Shown here piece after piece: positions 35,944 through 44,460 of a stretch of DNA of 64,000 nt. The DNA comes from Prochlorococcus sp. AG-347-I04 (lineage in GTDB: Bacteria > Cyanobacteriota > Cyanobacteriia > PCC-6307 > Cyanobiaceae), in contig QCBL01000004.1 in assembly GCA_003281625.1 (NCBI GenBank), forward strand, positions 25,470-89,469. Reading direction: 5' to 3'. The notes under the pieces were generated by a model. The model was given only the letters and a program-made list of their open reading frames with translations, was not told the origin of the DNA and made no database searches. The position numbers were made by a program, and so were the translations under genes. Position 1 is the first letter of the stretch; every line of letters starts with the position of its first letter.

Positions 35944-37254
35944 TTAGAATTTAAATGTTGTAGTTACAGCAGCACCAAAAATGTCATCAGCTGTTGAGTT
36001 TTCAACATCTGTACCGCCAAAAATAGCAGGTCTTACTTCCATTGAATCATTAGGCTTGAAAGCATAATAAGCTTCCCATACAAATGGATCAACTTCTGTA
36101 GAAGAACAAGTGCCATTACATTCAGTAACTTTAAGTGGTTGAGTGAAAGCTAAGCCTATTCTGTCATCAGGCTGGAACATATCCTTCCAAGTTAAACCAA
36201 CCATGTAACTAGTAGCTTCTTTAGCAGCTCCAGAAGCTGCCTGATCTGCCAATTTAATATCGTATCCTACAGATATCTCAGGTACAGCAGTTCCTGATTC
36301 TTCTGGGATCCAATAAGTTCTGAGAGCATAACCAGTAGTATCACCTGTAGAGCCTTTCATCGCAGCTCCTAGAGCTGTTGCATTATATGATTGTGATGAC
36401 CAGTTTTGAGCATCAGACCTTGTTGCAGATACGTGCCATCTATCAGTAGTATATGCAATTTGAGTATCCCATTTGCTAGTGCTAGCTTTACTCAATAAAC
36501 CATTGCTAGAATCACCATCTTTATCAACAATATTAGAAGCGATAGCGAATCCACCATCAGTTTCGTATTTAAATCCGAAACCTACATCAGTACTTGCTCC
36601 AAAGTTACTATTTCCACCAAGCTTAAACGATTTAAGTGCACCTGGTTTGTAAATAGATGGAGTGACATACATGTAATAGTTTTCAATCCTTGGGCCTGCA
36701 AAAACTGTAAGGCTGTCACCAATAGGGAATGTATACCAAAGCTTGTCGACGTTTAGTGCATCGCTTGTATCTTTAGTATCTATATGATAAGTCTCTTTGT
36801 ACTTCCATTGTGGGCCATTCTCACCAGCTTTTAAGCGAACATAAAGATTATCATCACCGGTGAAACTTGTATTCAAGTTCATGGTGTATGTATAACCTGT
36901 TTGAACGTATTCTATACCATCCCCTAAGCTGGAATCATTAAGTTTGTGCGCTCCATCGACACCACCAATCCAGAAAATTGCTTTACCATCCATAGAAGTG
37001 GTTGATGAAAAAGCACCAGCTTCAAAATTATTTTGTTGCGCTTCCAGGCCATCAACACGACCTTTAAGTATTGCAAGATCTTCACTAACTTCGTTAATGA
37101 ATGTATTTTTGTCAAGTCTTGAAGATTGTTTTTTAGTGCTACGAACGTAGCTGTCCATTTCTTCTAAGTTGACAACATCGGAAGCTTGAGCAGCAATTGG
37201 AGCTAATAAGCTCAAAGACGCCCCTGCAACCAACATTTGTTGGAAGAGTTTCAT
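35944..37254 (-). CDS. Outer membrane porin (cyanobacterial Som/OprB type)
   Basis: A 436-aa protein with signal peptide KLFQQMLVAGASLSLLAPIAAQA. A short coiled region (about residues 50-75, LAILKGRVDGLEAQQNNFEAG) replaces a full SLH domain, then comes a beta-barrel: alternating strands, many aromatic-Gly turns, and a C-terminal aromatic residue (TTFKF). This is the common porin type of marine picocyanobacteria, which often lacks a canonical SLH repeat. It mediates diffusion of small solutes. A terminator-like hairpin lies in the leader just before the start, and GAGGT five bases from the ATG is its ribosome site. Confidence 0.9.
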   Translation of the reverse strand: MKLFQQMLVAGASLSLLAPIAAQASDVVNLEEMDSYVRSTKKQSSRLDKNTFINEVSEDLAILKGRVDGLEAQQNNFEAGAFSSTTSMDGKAIFWIGGVDGAHKLNDSSLGDGIEYVQTGYTYTMNLNTSFTGDDNLYVRLKAGENGPQWKYKETYHIDTKDTSDALNVDKLWYTFPIGDSLTVFAGPRIENYYMYVTPSIYKPGALKSFKLGGNSNFGASTDVGFGFKYETDGGFAIASNIVDKDGDSSNGLLSKASTSKWDTQIAYTTDRWHVSATRSDAQNWSSQSYNATALGAAMKGSTGDTTGYALRTYWIPEESGTAVPEISVGYDIKLADQAASGAAKEATSYMVGLTWKDMFQPDDRIGLAFTQPLKVTECNGTCSSTEVDPFVWEAYYAFKPNDSMEVRPAIFGGTDVENSTADDIFGAAVTTTFKF

Positions 37255-37267
37255 TTTACCTCACACG

Positions 37268-37312
37268 AAAAAAACCCAAAAAAGAATGGGTAGTTATACT
37301 GTATCGACAGTA
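37268..37312 (-). terminator. Terminator-like hairpin and stem-loop in the porin leader
   Basis: On the minus strand ACCCA...TGGGT (37291-37287 with 37278-37274) is followed by a run of seven T ending 14 bases before the porin ATG. Just upstream is a second stem-loop, TACTGT-CGAT-ACAGTA (37312-37297). The hairpin may simply terminate glyQ, whose stop is about 98 bases upstream. If the porin promoter lies in the same gap, the structure would act in its leader. Confidence 0.55.
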
Positions 37313-37388
37313 ACCAAAAAAGAAAGAGCAATAAGTTTCAAGATGGAGTATCATTTTATACGACCATTCTTTTACAGAAATTTCTAAT

Positions 37389-38258
37389 TTATTTTTTTAA
37401 TAATGGATAGTCTAAAGATTCTCTTTCCTCTGCCCAAGATGAGGCAACATCTCTTGCTAATTTTCTAATCCTTTCAATATATTGTGCCCGATCTGTAACG
37501 GAAATCACTCCTCTTGCATCTAGCAAATTAAATGAATGACTGCACTTAAGAACAAAGTCAAGCGCAGGGTAAGTCAATTTCTTTTCTGTTAAAGAAATTG
37601 CCTCGGCTTGATAAATTTCAAATAATTTTCTTAGATTATCAGAATTAGATTCAGTATAGTTATAAAAGCATTGACTCTTTTCAAATTGAAGCCAAATATC
37701 ACTATATTTCAAATTTTTGTTCCAATTTAGGTTCCAAATACTATCTTTATCCTGCAAAAACATAGCAATCCTTTCCAATCCATAAGTAATTTCAATAGGG
37801 ATTGGATTACAATCCAAACCTCCACACTGTTGAAAATAAGTAAATTGAGTAACTTCCATGCCATCTAACCATACTTCCCAACCCACTCCCCAAGCTCCAA
37901 GTGTTGGTGACTCCCAATTATCTTCTACAAATCTAATGTCATGATCCCTAGGATTAATACCAAGAGACTCTAAAGAGGATATATATTTTTCTTGTATCCC
38001 CTCTGGTGAAGGCTTAATTATTACTTGATATTGAAAGTAATGTTGCGCCCTATTTGGATTATCGCCAAAACGTCCATCTGTAGGTCTTCTACATGGCTCT
38101 GCATATGCAACCATCCAAGGTTCTGGTCCAATAGACCTTAAAAAAGTATGCGGACTCATGGTTCCAGCACCCTTTTCGGTATCGTATGGCTGCATAATCA
38201 AACAACCTTCTTCTGACCAAAAATTATTTAAATTTTGAACTATATCCTGAAAAAACAT
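37389..38258 (-). CDS. glyQ: Glycyl-tRNA synthetase alpha subunit
   Basis: Alpha subunit of the heterotetrameric bacterial GlyRS (289 aa). Class II features include [39 protein letters not shown], the long motif around [17 protein letters not shown], and [14 protein letters not shown]. The beta subunit (glyS) is not in this window, so the two are unlinked here, as in other Prochlorococcus. It is separated from the porin by 134 bp on the same strand. Confidence 0.97.
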   Translation of the reverse strand: MFFQDIVQNLNNFWSEEGCLIMQPYDTEKGAGTMSPHTFLRSIGPEPWMVAYAEPCRRPTDGRFGDNPNRAQHYFQYQVIIKPSPEGIQEKYISSLESLGINPRDHDIRFVEDNWESPTLGAWGVGWEVWLDGMEVTQFTYFQQCGGLDCNPIPIEITYGLERIAMFLQDKDSIWNLNWNKNLKYSDIWLQFEKSQCFYNYTESNSDNLRKLFEIYQAEAISLTEKKLTYPALDFVLKCSHSFNLLDARGVISVTDRAQYIERIRKLARDVASSWAEERESLDYPLLKK

Positions 38259-38411
38259 TAAATTAAAATTGTTGGAAAATTTAGATCAATGCAAGTAGTC
38301 ATAATAACAAAGGTTCAAAGTAAAAAAATATTTTTAAATCCAATTTCTTCAAAATATCATTCAAAAAAAGTGTCATTAAATAAGATCATTGAAAATAAAA
38401 TAAATGCGGAA

Positions 38412-38807
38412 TTAATTATGAAAAAAATCTAATGGCAAGGGTCCAAAAGTATTAGATTCTTTAGCATCTTCATCTTCTTCATATTGACATGTTATTAAAA
38501 TTCCTTCTCCAAGACCATTTTCAGATCTGACAAAAACATTTCCAGTTTTTTGATTAGCTTTTAAAAAAACACCTCCTTCAGCATTAAGGGAACCTAGGTT
38601 ACCAAAATTAATTAAGGCATATTTCTTGGAAATTGACTGTAATGCTTCAATAGCTCTTTTATCACTAGGTGCCATTATGCCTATTGTTATCCAATCGGTA
38701 TTAAAAATATTTGCTTCTAGTTCCTCCAAAAGTTTTTTTTCTTGACTATTACTTAATTGAGGAGCAGTTCTAAGGTTATTTAAATCGACTAATTTATTTA
38801 TTTCCAT
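38412..38807 (-). CDS. DUF1824 family protein
   Basis: Cyanobacterial DUF1824 protein of 131 aa, recognised from NIFNTDWITIGIMAPSDK and EGGVFLKANQKTGNVFVRSE with ILITCQYE. I use the ATG at 38807 (MEINKLVDL): it lies 20 bases after the stop of the MIF-like gene. Longer frames upstream would run through that gene in another frame. Function unknown; relatives have been solved structurally as small alpha/beta proteins. It is cotranscribed with the MIF homologue. Confidence 0.85.
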   Translation of the reverse strand: MEINKLVDLNNLRTAPQLSNSQEKKLLEELEANIFNTDWITIGIMAPSDKRAIEALQSISKKYALINFGNLGSLNAEGGVFLKANQKTGNVFVRSENGLGEGILITCQYEEDEDAKESNTFGPLPLDFFHN

Positions 38808-38826
38808 TTGCTTTATAAAAAAATTC

Positions 38827-39159
38827 TTAACCAAATGTTCTTCCATTCCAAGCCCATAATGAAGCTGGCACATCCTCAAAAGAAATATAAATCCTTTCTG
38901 TTGGGATCCCCATTTTCTCATATACAAAATCTGATATTGCCTTTGCCATTTCTGAAGGATTTAGAGAACCTATTGATTTGATTTCTAAAAAGCAGGAAGG
39001 TGTCTTATCATTAAAATACATATGGCAATTATCATCTATCTTAGTCATAACAAATTTTCTTGATTTGTTAGTTAAAGATGAAATTAGGATTGAAATTTCT
39101 TCGAGCAATTTATCTTTATCATTTACTTTTGCTGAAGTGGAAACATTAATATAAGGCAT
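38827..39159 (-). CDS. Macrophage migration inhibitory factor (MIF)-like tautomerase
   Basis: A 110-aa MIF superfamily protein. After removal of Met the N-terminal residue is Pro (MPYINVSTSA), the catalytic base of tautomerases. KVNDKDKLLEEISILIS, SIGSLNPSEMAKAISDF and ISFEDVPASLWAWNGRTFG match the MIF fold; the last block contains the NGxTF motif of true MIFs. A Prochlorococcus MIF homologue with tautomerase activity has been described. The thioredoxin-like CxxC of mammalian MIF is absent. Biological role in the cyanobacterium is open. Confidence 0.93.
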   Translation of the reverse strand: MPYINVSTSAKVNDKDKLLEEISILISSLTNKSRKFVMTKIDDNCHMYFNDKTPSCFLEIKSIGSLNPSEMAKAISDFVYEKMGIPTERIYISFEDVPASLWAWNGRTFG

Positions 39160-39161
39160 AT

Positions 39162-39338
39162 CTAAGCAGCAACATTATCTTTTTTAGAATCATTTTTTAA
39201 AAAAACAGTTTTATTTGTTAAATTTCTTTTTGATGAAAGATATGCCATATCATATGAACTTATTCCATTTTTATAGGGATTGAAAAGAAAATTTTTAGAC
39301 CTGTTTTTTTTGCCCCTTTTCCACTCAATCATTATCAT
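39162..39338 (-). CDS. Small basic hypothetical protein, 58 aa
   Basis: An open frame from the ATG at 39338 (a second ATG lies two codons later) to a TAG ending 2 bases before the MIF-like gene starts. The product begins MIMIEWKRGKKNRSKNFLFN and is strongly basic in its first 20 residues; there is no membrane segment. The tight spacing to the MIF-like gene supports a real gene in the same operon. Function unknown. Confidence 0.6.
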   Translation of the reverse strand: MIMIEWKRGKKNRSKNFLFNPYKNGISSYDMAYLSSKRNLTNKTVFLKNDSKKDNVAA

Positions 39339-39485
39339 TTAATTATTAATTATTAATTTAACTTTTTTTGAATAGATGTCTAGTTATTTTGAGAATTTTT
39401 AATTTATCAAATGAAAATAAATTTCGCATACACATTTAGAATTTCTTTCTACTAGATTTGGGATGTATATTCTAAATTAGTTGTT

Positions 39486-40124
39486 TTGGATGTTTTAAAT
39501 AATTATCAAAGGGAAAAACTTGATGAGAGCAATGATGAAGAATTCTATTTTGAGCCAAAATTTGTTTATCATCTAGATGCTAACTTCAGGCAAAATCTAA
39601 CAGATTTATATGAAAGAGAAATTGATAATTATTCAATTGTCCTTGATTTAATGTCTAGTTGGGATAGTTACTTACCTAAGGGGAAAAAATATAAAAAAGT
39701 TATTGGACATGGTTTAAACAAACAAGAACTTGAAAGAAACAAAATTTTTGATTCTTATTGGGTACAAAATTTTAATTTAATTCAACAAATTCCTCTTGAT
39801 AAAGAAAGCATCGATTATTGCTTGATGGTGGCCGCATGGCAATATTTACAATATCCAGAGAATTTAACCAAAGAGATTGCAAGGATCTTGAGTAGTCAGG
39901 GCAAAATTATTATTGCTTTTTCAAACAGAGCATTTTGGCATAAAGCTCCAAAAATATGGACTTCATCTAATGAAGAAGAGAGGGTAAAATATGTAAGAAA
40001 AGTATTAATCTCAAATGGATTTAACGAGCCAAAAATAATCAAAAAGTTTACTGAACCAACACTAACTTTCTTTAATTTTTTGAATAAAGATCCATTTTAT
40101 TGTTTAATCGCTACTAAAGAATAA
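39486..40124 (+). CDS. Class I SAM-dependent methyltransferase-like protein
   Basis: A 212-aa protein from a TTG start. Motif I is SIVLDLMSSWDSYLPKGK (the glycines of a classic SAM motif are replaced, as in this cyanobacterial subfamily). GHGLNKQELERN is motif II, SIDYCLMVAAWQYLQYP motif IV and EIARILSSQGKIIIAFSNR motif V/VI. The substrate is unknown. It is divergent from the MIF operon, with 147 bp between them. Confidence 0.82.
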   Translation: MDVLNNYQREKLDESNDEEFYFEPKFVYHLDANFRQNLTDLYEREIDNYSIVLDLMSSWDSYLPKGKKYKKVIGHGLNKQELERNKIFDSYWVQNFNLIQQIPLDKESIDYCLMVAAWQYLQYPENLTKEIARILSSQGKIIIAFSNRAFWHKAPKIWTSSNEEERVKYVRKVLISNGFNEPKIIKKFTEPTLTFFNFLNKDPFYCLIATKE

Positions 40125-40234
40125 TTTTCCTATATTATTCCACAAAAACAACAGATCTAAATAATAATTATCATCTATATTTAATAGCCATACTTTTAAA
40201 TTTTTACTATTATTGGATAGTTAAAATCATTTTT

Positions 40235-40480
40235 ATGGGCTCTAAAAGAGAAAAATATCCTGAAAAATGTCCTTGGGATCTTGGCCCCAATCAACATTTA
40301 GCCAAAGAAGAGAATTGGACTTTAAGATTAGGAGAAGCTAATGTATGTTTTAGCAAAAATAAATTAGATAATAATTATTTTCATGTAATTAGTAATGAAA
40401 ATGAAGAACAAATCTTAGCTTTTAGAGCAAGACTCTTATATCAAAAACTACTTGATAAAGGTTTTAGACTAGTTGAATAA
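40235..40480 (+). CDS. Conserved small hypothetical protein, 81 aa
   Basis: Soluble, charged protein starting MGSKREKYPEKCPWDLGPNQ, with a helical C-terminal ILAFRARLLYQKLLDKGF. No known motif, no signal peptide. The frame, composition and isolation between two independent genes support coding. It ends 4 bp before the convergent DUF3386 gene. Confidence 0.65.
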   Translation: MGSKREKYPEKCPWDLGPNQHLAKEENWTLRLGEANVCFSKNKLDNNYFHVISNENEEQILAFRARLLYQKLLDKGFRLVE

Positions 40481-40484
40481 AGAA

Positions 40485-41138
40485 TTAATTTAATAAACAC
40501 AGCTCATCGAAAATAAATTTTTGAGTCTCTTCTTCTTGTTTTTGGTTTAAATATTTTATGGTCCTCGAACTTAATAACCAATAGTCCTCTTTAACTAAAT
40601 TGATAAATTTATCCTCGTATTCCAATTTTTGAGAATTTACCTCAAGTGTCTCTGGATCAATTTGTTGACTACTATATTTTTTACTAAGAAAACCTATACC
40701 TGTATCTAAGAAATCTTCAACATAAATCTCAATTATAGTGCCATGAATTTTTCTATAGACCATATTAATACAGTTATTTTTAACTCTATATTTATCACCT
40801 TTATTTTTACCTGAAACACTCATTTCAATCCCACCTTCAGAATTTTTGAGAAAATTAAAATTATTTTCTGAATGCACAGATTCAAATTCTCTTTTTACCC
40901 TATGTATACACACTTCAAATAACTGAGAGGCAATACTTTTAACAATATTCTCATCCTCTATTTTTTGAATATTTGGTTTAAAGTCTTTACCTAATACAAA
41001 GCTGCCTTTATGAATGTTATTGTTACCCAAAAAAATACATCTACCTTGGTAACCTTTAAAATTATTATTCCAGGTATACCTACTTTCATAAGCTTTTCTG
41101 AAAATTTCCTTACAGTTAATTTCTTCTAGATTGTCCAT
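40485..41138 (-). CDS. DUF3386 family protein
   Basis: Cyanobacterial DUF3386-type protein of 217 aa. I choose the ATG at 41138 (MDNLEEINCKEIFRKAY) because the longer frame starting at 41213 would be translated from the hairpin of the pcb terminator. Recognisable blocks are YESRYTWNNNFKGYQG and EIYVEDFLDTGIGFLSKKY. Function unknown. It lies directly downstream of pcb on the same strand, with a terminator in between, so it probably has its own promoter or depends on readthrough. Confidence 0.8.
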   Translation of the reverse strand: MDNLEEINCKEIFRKAYESRYTWNNNFKGYQGRCIFLGNNNIHKGSFVLGKDFKPNIQKIEDENIVKSIASQLFEVCIHRVKREFESVHSENNFNFLKNSEGGIEMSVSGKNKGDKYRVKNNCINMVYRKIHGTIIEIYVEDFLDTGIGFLSKKYSSQQIDPETLEVNSQKLEYEDKFINLVKEDYWLLSSRTIKYLNQKQEEETQKFIFDELCLLN

Positions 41139-41167
41139 TAAATTTTTGAATTTGTGAAATAATTCTA

Positions 41168-41204
41168 CAAAAAAAAACCTCCCTAATAGAGAGAGGTTTT
41201 TTTT
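41168..41204 (-). terminator. Terminator after pcb
   Basis: An A-run and CCTC pair with GAGG and a T-run of eight, with a loop of about 11 bases. For the minus-strand pcb gene it begins 12 bases after the stop. The symmetric A and T flanks would also let it work from the other side. Confidence 0.85.
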
Positions 41205-41215
41205 ATAAGACAAAA

Positions 41216-42274
41216 CTAGTTTTGAGTAATTTTTGTGTTTTCAATATTGTCAAAAGCTTGACCAATTTTCTTAAAGTCAAATCCCATTGCTCTTAGTGCG
41301 TGCCAAAGATGACCTTGTAGGAAAAAGAACCCTAAATAGAAATGAGTATTAGCAAGCCAAGCTCTTGAACTATATGAACCTGAACCTAAATCAACCGTAT
41401 CAGTAAAATAAGGTGCGAATTCAAATTGGAGCTTTAGGGGCTCTCCATATAGATCAACTGGATATATCGTTGTGTTTGAAGCACACCAAAATGCAGCTAC
41501 AAAAGCCATATAGGAAACACCAACTACGGAGTATGACAAAATTGCCTCAGCACCAAGTAACCCTTTTCCTTTAAATTCTGTATATTCTCCAAATTGTTTA
41601 GTACAAATATGGAAGACTCCACCAATGATGGTTAGGAATGCTACAAAAGCATGACCTCCCATAATGTCTTCAAGACTATCTATTTTTAAAAAGTCAAATT
41701 GATGATTCCATATAGCAGCAATATCCAAATTATAAATAACTTGTCTTGTAGATCCTATTGCTGGGTCATAAATTCCATGGATCCGAGCCCATTCCACGAA
41801 CATAATTGCTCCTAGGCCAAGAAAAATTAGATGATGTCCAAGAATAAAAGTTAATTTATCAGGATCGTCCCATTCAAAATCAAAACTTTTTGGTTTACTA
41901 CCCTCTGGATAATCACCAAGATCACCAGCAAATTTGTTGGAATGTAATAATCCCCCAGCACCCAATACTGCTGAGAAAATTAAATGTAATGTGCAAATTA
42001 CAACAATTCCATATGGCTCTGTAATAACTCCATTTTCAATTCCACCTATTCCAATACCTGCAAGGTGAGGAAGAACAATTGCTTTTTGGACACCCATTGG
42101 AATGCTGGCGTCGTAACGAGCTAGTTCAAACAATCCAAAAGCTCCAGCCCAAAACATCATTAATCCTGCATGAGCAGCATGGGCAGCAATGAATTTACCT
42201 GAACGACCTACAACACCAGAATTTCCTGCGTACCAGTCATAGCTGACATCAGATTTTCCGTAAGTTTGTAACAC
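41216..42274 (-). CDS. pcb: Chlorophyll-binding antenna protein Pcb (IsiA/CP43 family)
   Basis: Divinyl-chlorophyll a/b-binding light-harvesting protein, 352 aa, six transmembrane helices related to CP43 but without its large lumenal loop. Chlorophyll-ligand histidines are in KFIAAHAAHAGLMMFWAGAF, FILGHHLIFLGLG, GGHAFVAFLTIIGGVFHI and QGHLWHALRAMGF. It lies next to the flavodoxin gene isiB on the same strand. That pairing recalls the isiAB iron-stress operon of other cyanobacteria, so this may be an iron-responsive copy, but the sequence alone does not show which pcb paralogue it is. Confidence 0.94.
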   Translation of the reverse strand: MLQTYGKSDVSYDWYAGNSGVVGRSGKFIAAHAAHAGLMMFWAGAFGLFELARYDASIPMGVQKAIVLPHLAGIGIGGIENGVITEPYGIVVICTLHLIFSAVLGAGGLLHSNKFAGDLGDYPEGSKPKSFDFEWDDPDKLTFILGHHLIFLGLGAIMFVEWARIHGIYDPAIGSTRQVIYNLDIAAIWNHQFDFLKIDSLEDIMGGHAFVAFLTIIGGVFHICTKQFGEYTEFKGKGLLGAEAILSYSVVGVSYMAFVAAFWCASNTTIYPVDLYGEPLKLQFEFAPYFTDTVDLGSGSYSSRAWLANTHFYLGFFFLQGHLWHALRAMGFDFKKIGQAFDNIENTKITQN

Positions 42275-42417
42275 TTGATTTAAATAAACAGCAAATTGAG
42301 CATATTGCTATTCAGTTTTGTTTTTACATGTTCTTTACAGATTTAATTACTTATGTAAAAAAAACATATTACAAGAGAACAAATGTTACAAATTGGAGTA
42401 GTAATATCTTTGAAAGC

Positions 42418-42942
42418 TTATGCCAATGTGGGAATTTCACCCTTTAGCTGAGAAGCCCAAGTTTCAAGACGAGAATCAGTTAAGTCAGACTCACTATCCT
42501 CATCAAGAGGTAATCCACAAAAGCTTTCTCCAATAACACTTTTAGACTCCTCAAAAGTATAAGTAGATTTATCTACATAACCGACCATTTCGGCGCCAGC
42601 TTTAGTGAAGTAGCTATGAAGTTCTTCCATGGCATCACAATAGTTTTCTGTGTAGGTAGAAGAATCTCCTAAACCAAAAATTGCTACCTTTTTACCTGAT
42701 AAACTTAGTTCACCAATATCCTCCAAGATTGAATCCCATGCAGTTCCCGATCTTTCTTCATCGGCACCGGTATTCCAAGTAGGAATTCCACAGATAATTC
42801 CATCAAGGCCTTCAAATTCTGAAAGATCATCCACATCAGATACATCTTTAGGTGCCTCTGCTGAAGAGATAAAGTTATGAAGACGATCAGCTACGTCTTC
42901 AGTTTTTCCAGTTGTAGTTGCGTAATAAATTCCTACAGTCAT
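42418..42942 (-). CDS. isiB: Flavodoxin
   Basis: Long-chain flavodoxin of 174 aa. The FMN phosphate loop is TTTGKTEDVAD; the isoalloxazine-stacking regions are IPTWNTGADEE (Trp) and GLGDSSTYTENYCDAM (Tyr). It replaces ferredoxin as electron carrier from photosystem I under iron limitation. It is upstream of pcb with a 143-bp gap on the same strand, so co-expression is possible. Confidence 0.97.
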   Translation of the reverse strand: MTVGIYYATTTGKTEDVADRLHNFISSAEAPKDVSDVDDLSEFEGLDGIICGIPTWNTGADEERSGTAWDSILEDIGELSLSGKKVAIFGLGDSSTYTENYCDAMEELHSYFTKAGAEMVGYVDKSTYTFEESKSVIGESFCGLPLDEDSESDLTDSRLETWASQLKGEIPTLA

Positions 42943-43080
42943 AACTTAAAATGTTTACCTTAAAATAATAAAATCTAAAAACATTAAATTAATTTCTTAA
43001 AAAACCTTTTCAAGTAAAATTTTATACTAATTGAAGTAAGAAATTTTTTTGAGAATAATTTTCAAAACATTTAAAACATC

Positions 43081-43812
43081 GTGGCCGACAAATTTCAAAA
43101 TGATATCAATCATCTCGTTAAAGAATTTAACCTTACTGGTCAGAAAAAGTTCAAATTAATAGTATTATTTGGTTTATTGGGAGATTTTGATAGCTTTGAA
43201 TACGCAATAAATTTAAAAAATTTTATAGATAATCACAAAGATAAAAATTTAGATATATTTGCCATTGCTATTGGCAACGAAAATGGGAAACATAAATTTT
43301 GTAAATTTACTGGCTTTCACGAAGAAAGTTTAATAGTTGTTTCTGATAATCAAATCCACAATAATCTAAAAGTCTCAAGAGGATTAGACATTGGTTTAGG
43401 AGGTTGGATCAATATGCTTTTGATGCTATCGGGGATAAATTCTTTTAAAACAATTAGAGAAGTTATTAGAGGTTACACTGGCGACAAAAAAGCAAAGCAA
43501 ATCTATTCAGAATTTGACAAAATTGATATTTTAAAATTTCTAAAATTTTCAGGTAATTCTTTTAAAAAGGTTTTCGGGGAAGGTTATTTGAGACCATTTG
43601 AATTGGCAACATTTAGATTAAATAATATGAATGAAATAATCCAAAATTGGAGTGATTATATTCTTGATGAAGAATACCTTCCTCAAAGAGGAGCTTCCTT
43701 TTTATTAAATGATCAAAATCAAGTTGTTTATAAATTTTTTTCAAATGATGTTCTTGGATATTCATCAAACATGAGAGATCCTGTAGGATTTTTATCTGAT
43801 TTAATTAAATAA
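43081..43812 (+). CDS. AhpC/TSA-like (PRXL2-type) thioredoxin-fold protein
   Basis: A 243-aa protein from GTG 43081. The N-terminal region FKLIVLFGLLGDFDSFEYAI follows a thioredoxin-like pattern, but the usual redox Cys of the peroxiredoxin-like group is missing at the expected position; the only Cys visible early is in KFCKFTGFHEESLIVVSD. RGLDIGLGGWINMLLMLSG and QRGASFLLNDQNQVVYKFF complete the family pattern. It is therefore unlikely to be a classic peroxidase. The SemiSWEET gene follows after 14 bp. Confidence 0.75.
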   Translation: MADKFQNDINHLVKEFNLTGQKKFKLIVLFGLLGDFDSFEYAINLKNFIDNHKDKNLDIFAIAIGNENGKHKFCKFTGFHEESLIVVSDNQIHNNLKVSRGLDIGLGGWINMLLMLSGINSFKTIREVIRGYTGDKKAKQIYSEFDKIDILKFLKFSGNSFKKVFGEGYLRPFELATFRLNNMNEIIQNWSDYILDEEYLPQRGASFLLNDQNQVVYKFFSNDVLGYSSNMRDPVGFLSDLIK

Positions 43813-43826
43813 TTTCTAAAACTTTT

Positions 43827-44093
43827 ATGAATGTAGATATATTCGGATATTTTGCAGCGATTCTAACAACAGCAGCATTTCTTCCTCAATTGATAAAAAC
43901 TTTAAAAACAAAAAAGGCAGATGATGTTTCTTTGACAACACTAATTATGTTTATTATCGGTGTTTTGTCTTGGATTATTTACGGTTATAAAATTTCTTCT
44001 ACACCAATATTGATAGCAAATTTAATTACTCTGATCTTAAATTTATTGATATTAATCTCTAAAGTATATTTTTCAAAAAACCAATATGAGTAA
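43827..44093 (+). CDS. SemiSWEET-type sugar transporter
   Basis: An 88-aa, three-helix protein. The PQ-loop motif is AAFLPQLIKTLKTK in helix 1, followed by the polar DDVSLTTLIMFIIGVLSW and the third helix ILIANLITLILNLLILI. Half-size SWEETs dimerise to transport sugars in a facilitated way. Substrate unknown. The last codons overlap the ATG (44086) of the next, frameshifted small gene. Confidence 0.9.
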   Translation: MNVDIFGYFAAILTTAAFLPQLIKTLKTKKADDVSLTTLIMFIIGVLSWIIYGYKISSTPILIANLITLILNLLILISKVYFSKNQYE

Positions 44094-44392
44094 ATTTTTT
44101 TTTAAAATTTTTTATATTTATATTTATTACTTTAATCTTTATAAATAAAACAAAAAATTTACTTAACTTGAAAACTTCAAAATGCTGGGTTTGGTTTAAA
44201 GGAAGCCTTAACAGTGGTGGATATTGGAAAGAGGGTTTTTCATGTACTTTTGATGAGAACCCTGGAGTCTTAATAGAAAGTCCTGCTTACGTAACTTGTA
44301 GGGTTCCTTCATGGAGAGTTTTGACTAAAGAACCAGAAAATTTATATAAATCCCCTCTAATCCCTGATAAGGCAATCTGGAAAATTATTTAA
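44086..44392 (+). CDS. Small exported protein, frame split at a nine-T run
   Basis: Downstream of a TTG at 44168 a clean 74-codon frame encodes KTSKCWVWFKGSLNSGGYWK and ends at 44392. The same frame reads upstream into a hydrophobic segment (NFFLKFFIFIFITLIFI) with no usual start codon. The ATG at 44086, overlapping the SemiSWEET stop, is in another frame and enters this one only if one T is lost from the run of nine T at 44095-44103. Read that way it gives MSKFFLKFF plus the hydrophobic stretch, a perfect signal peptide. Either slippage, a real mutation or a sequence error explains this. Family unknown. Confidence 0.65.
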
Positions 44393-44460
44393 ATTCTCAA
44401 TAAATAATAAAAATTTTTGACTGCACTACGGCAAGTTAAAATTGCTTTAATGAATATTTA

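Noticed and set aside
38289..38432. 47-codon plus-strand frame (MQVVIITKVQ...) between glyQ and the DUF1824 gene
   Set aside because: Composition looks like random AT-rich sequence, it overlaps the 3' end of the DUF1824 gene, and there is no clear ribosome site.
38808..38927. N-terminal extension of the DUF1824 gene
   Set aside because: It would overlap the MIF-like gene by about 100 bp; the ATG at 38807 fits the spacing better.
41139..41213. N-terminal extension of the DUF3386 gene
   Set aside because: The extension is the translation of the pcb terminator hairpin.
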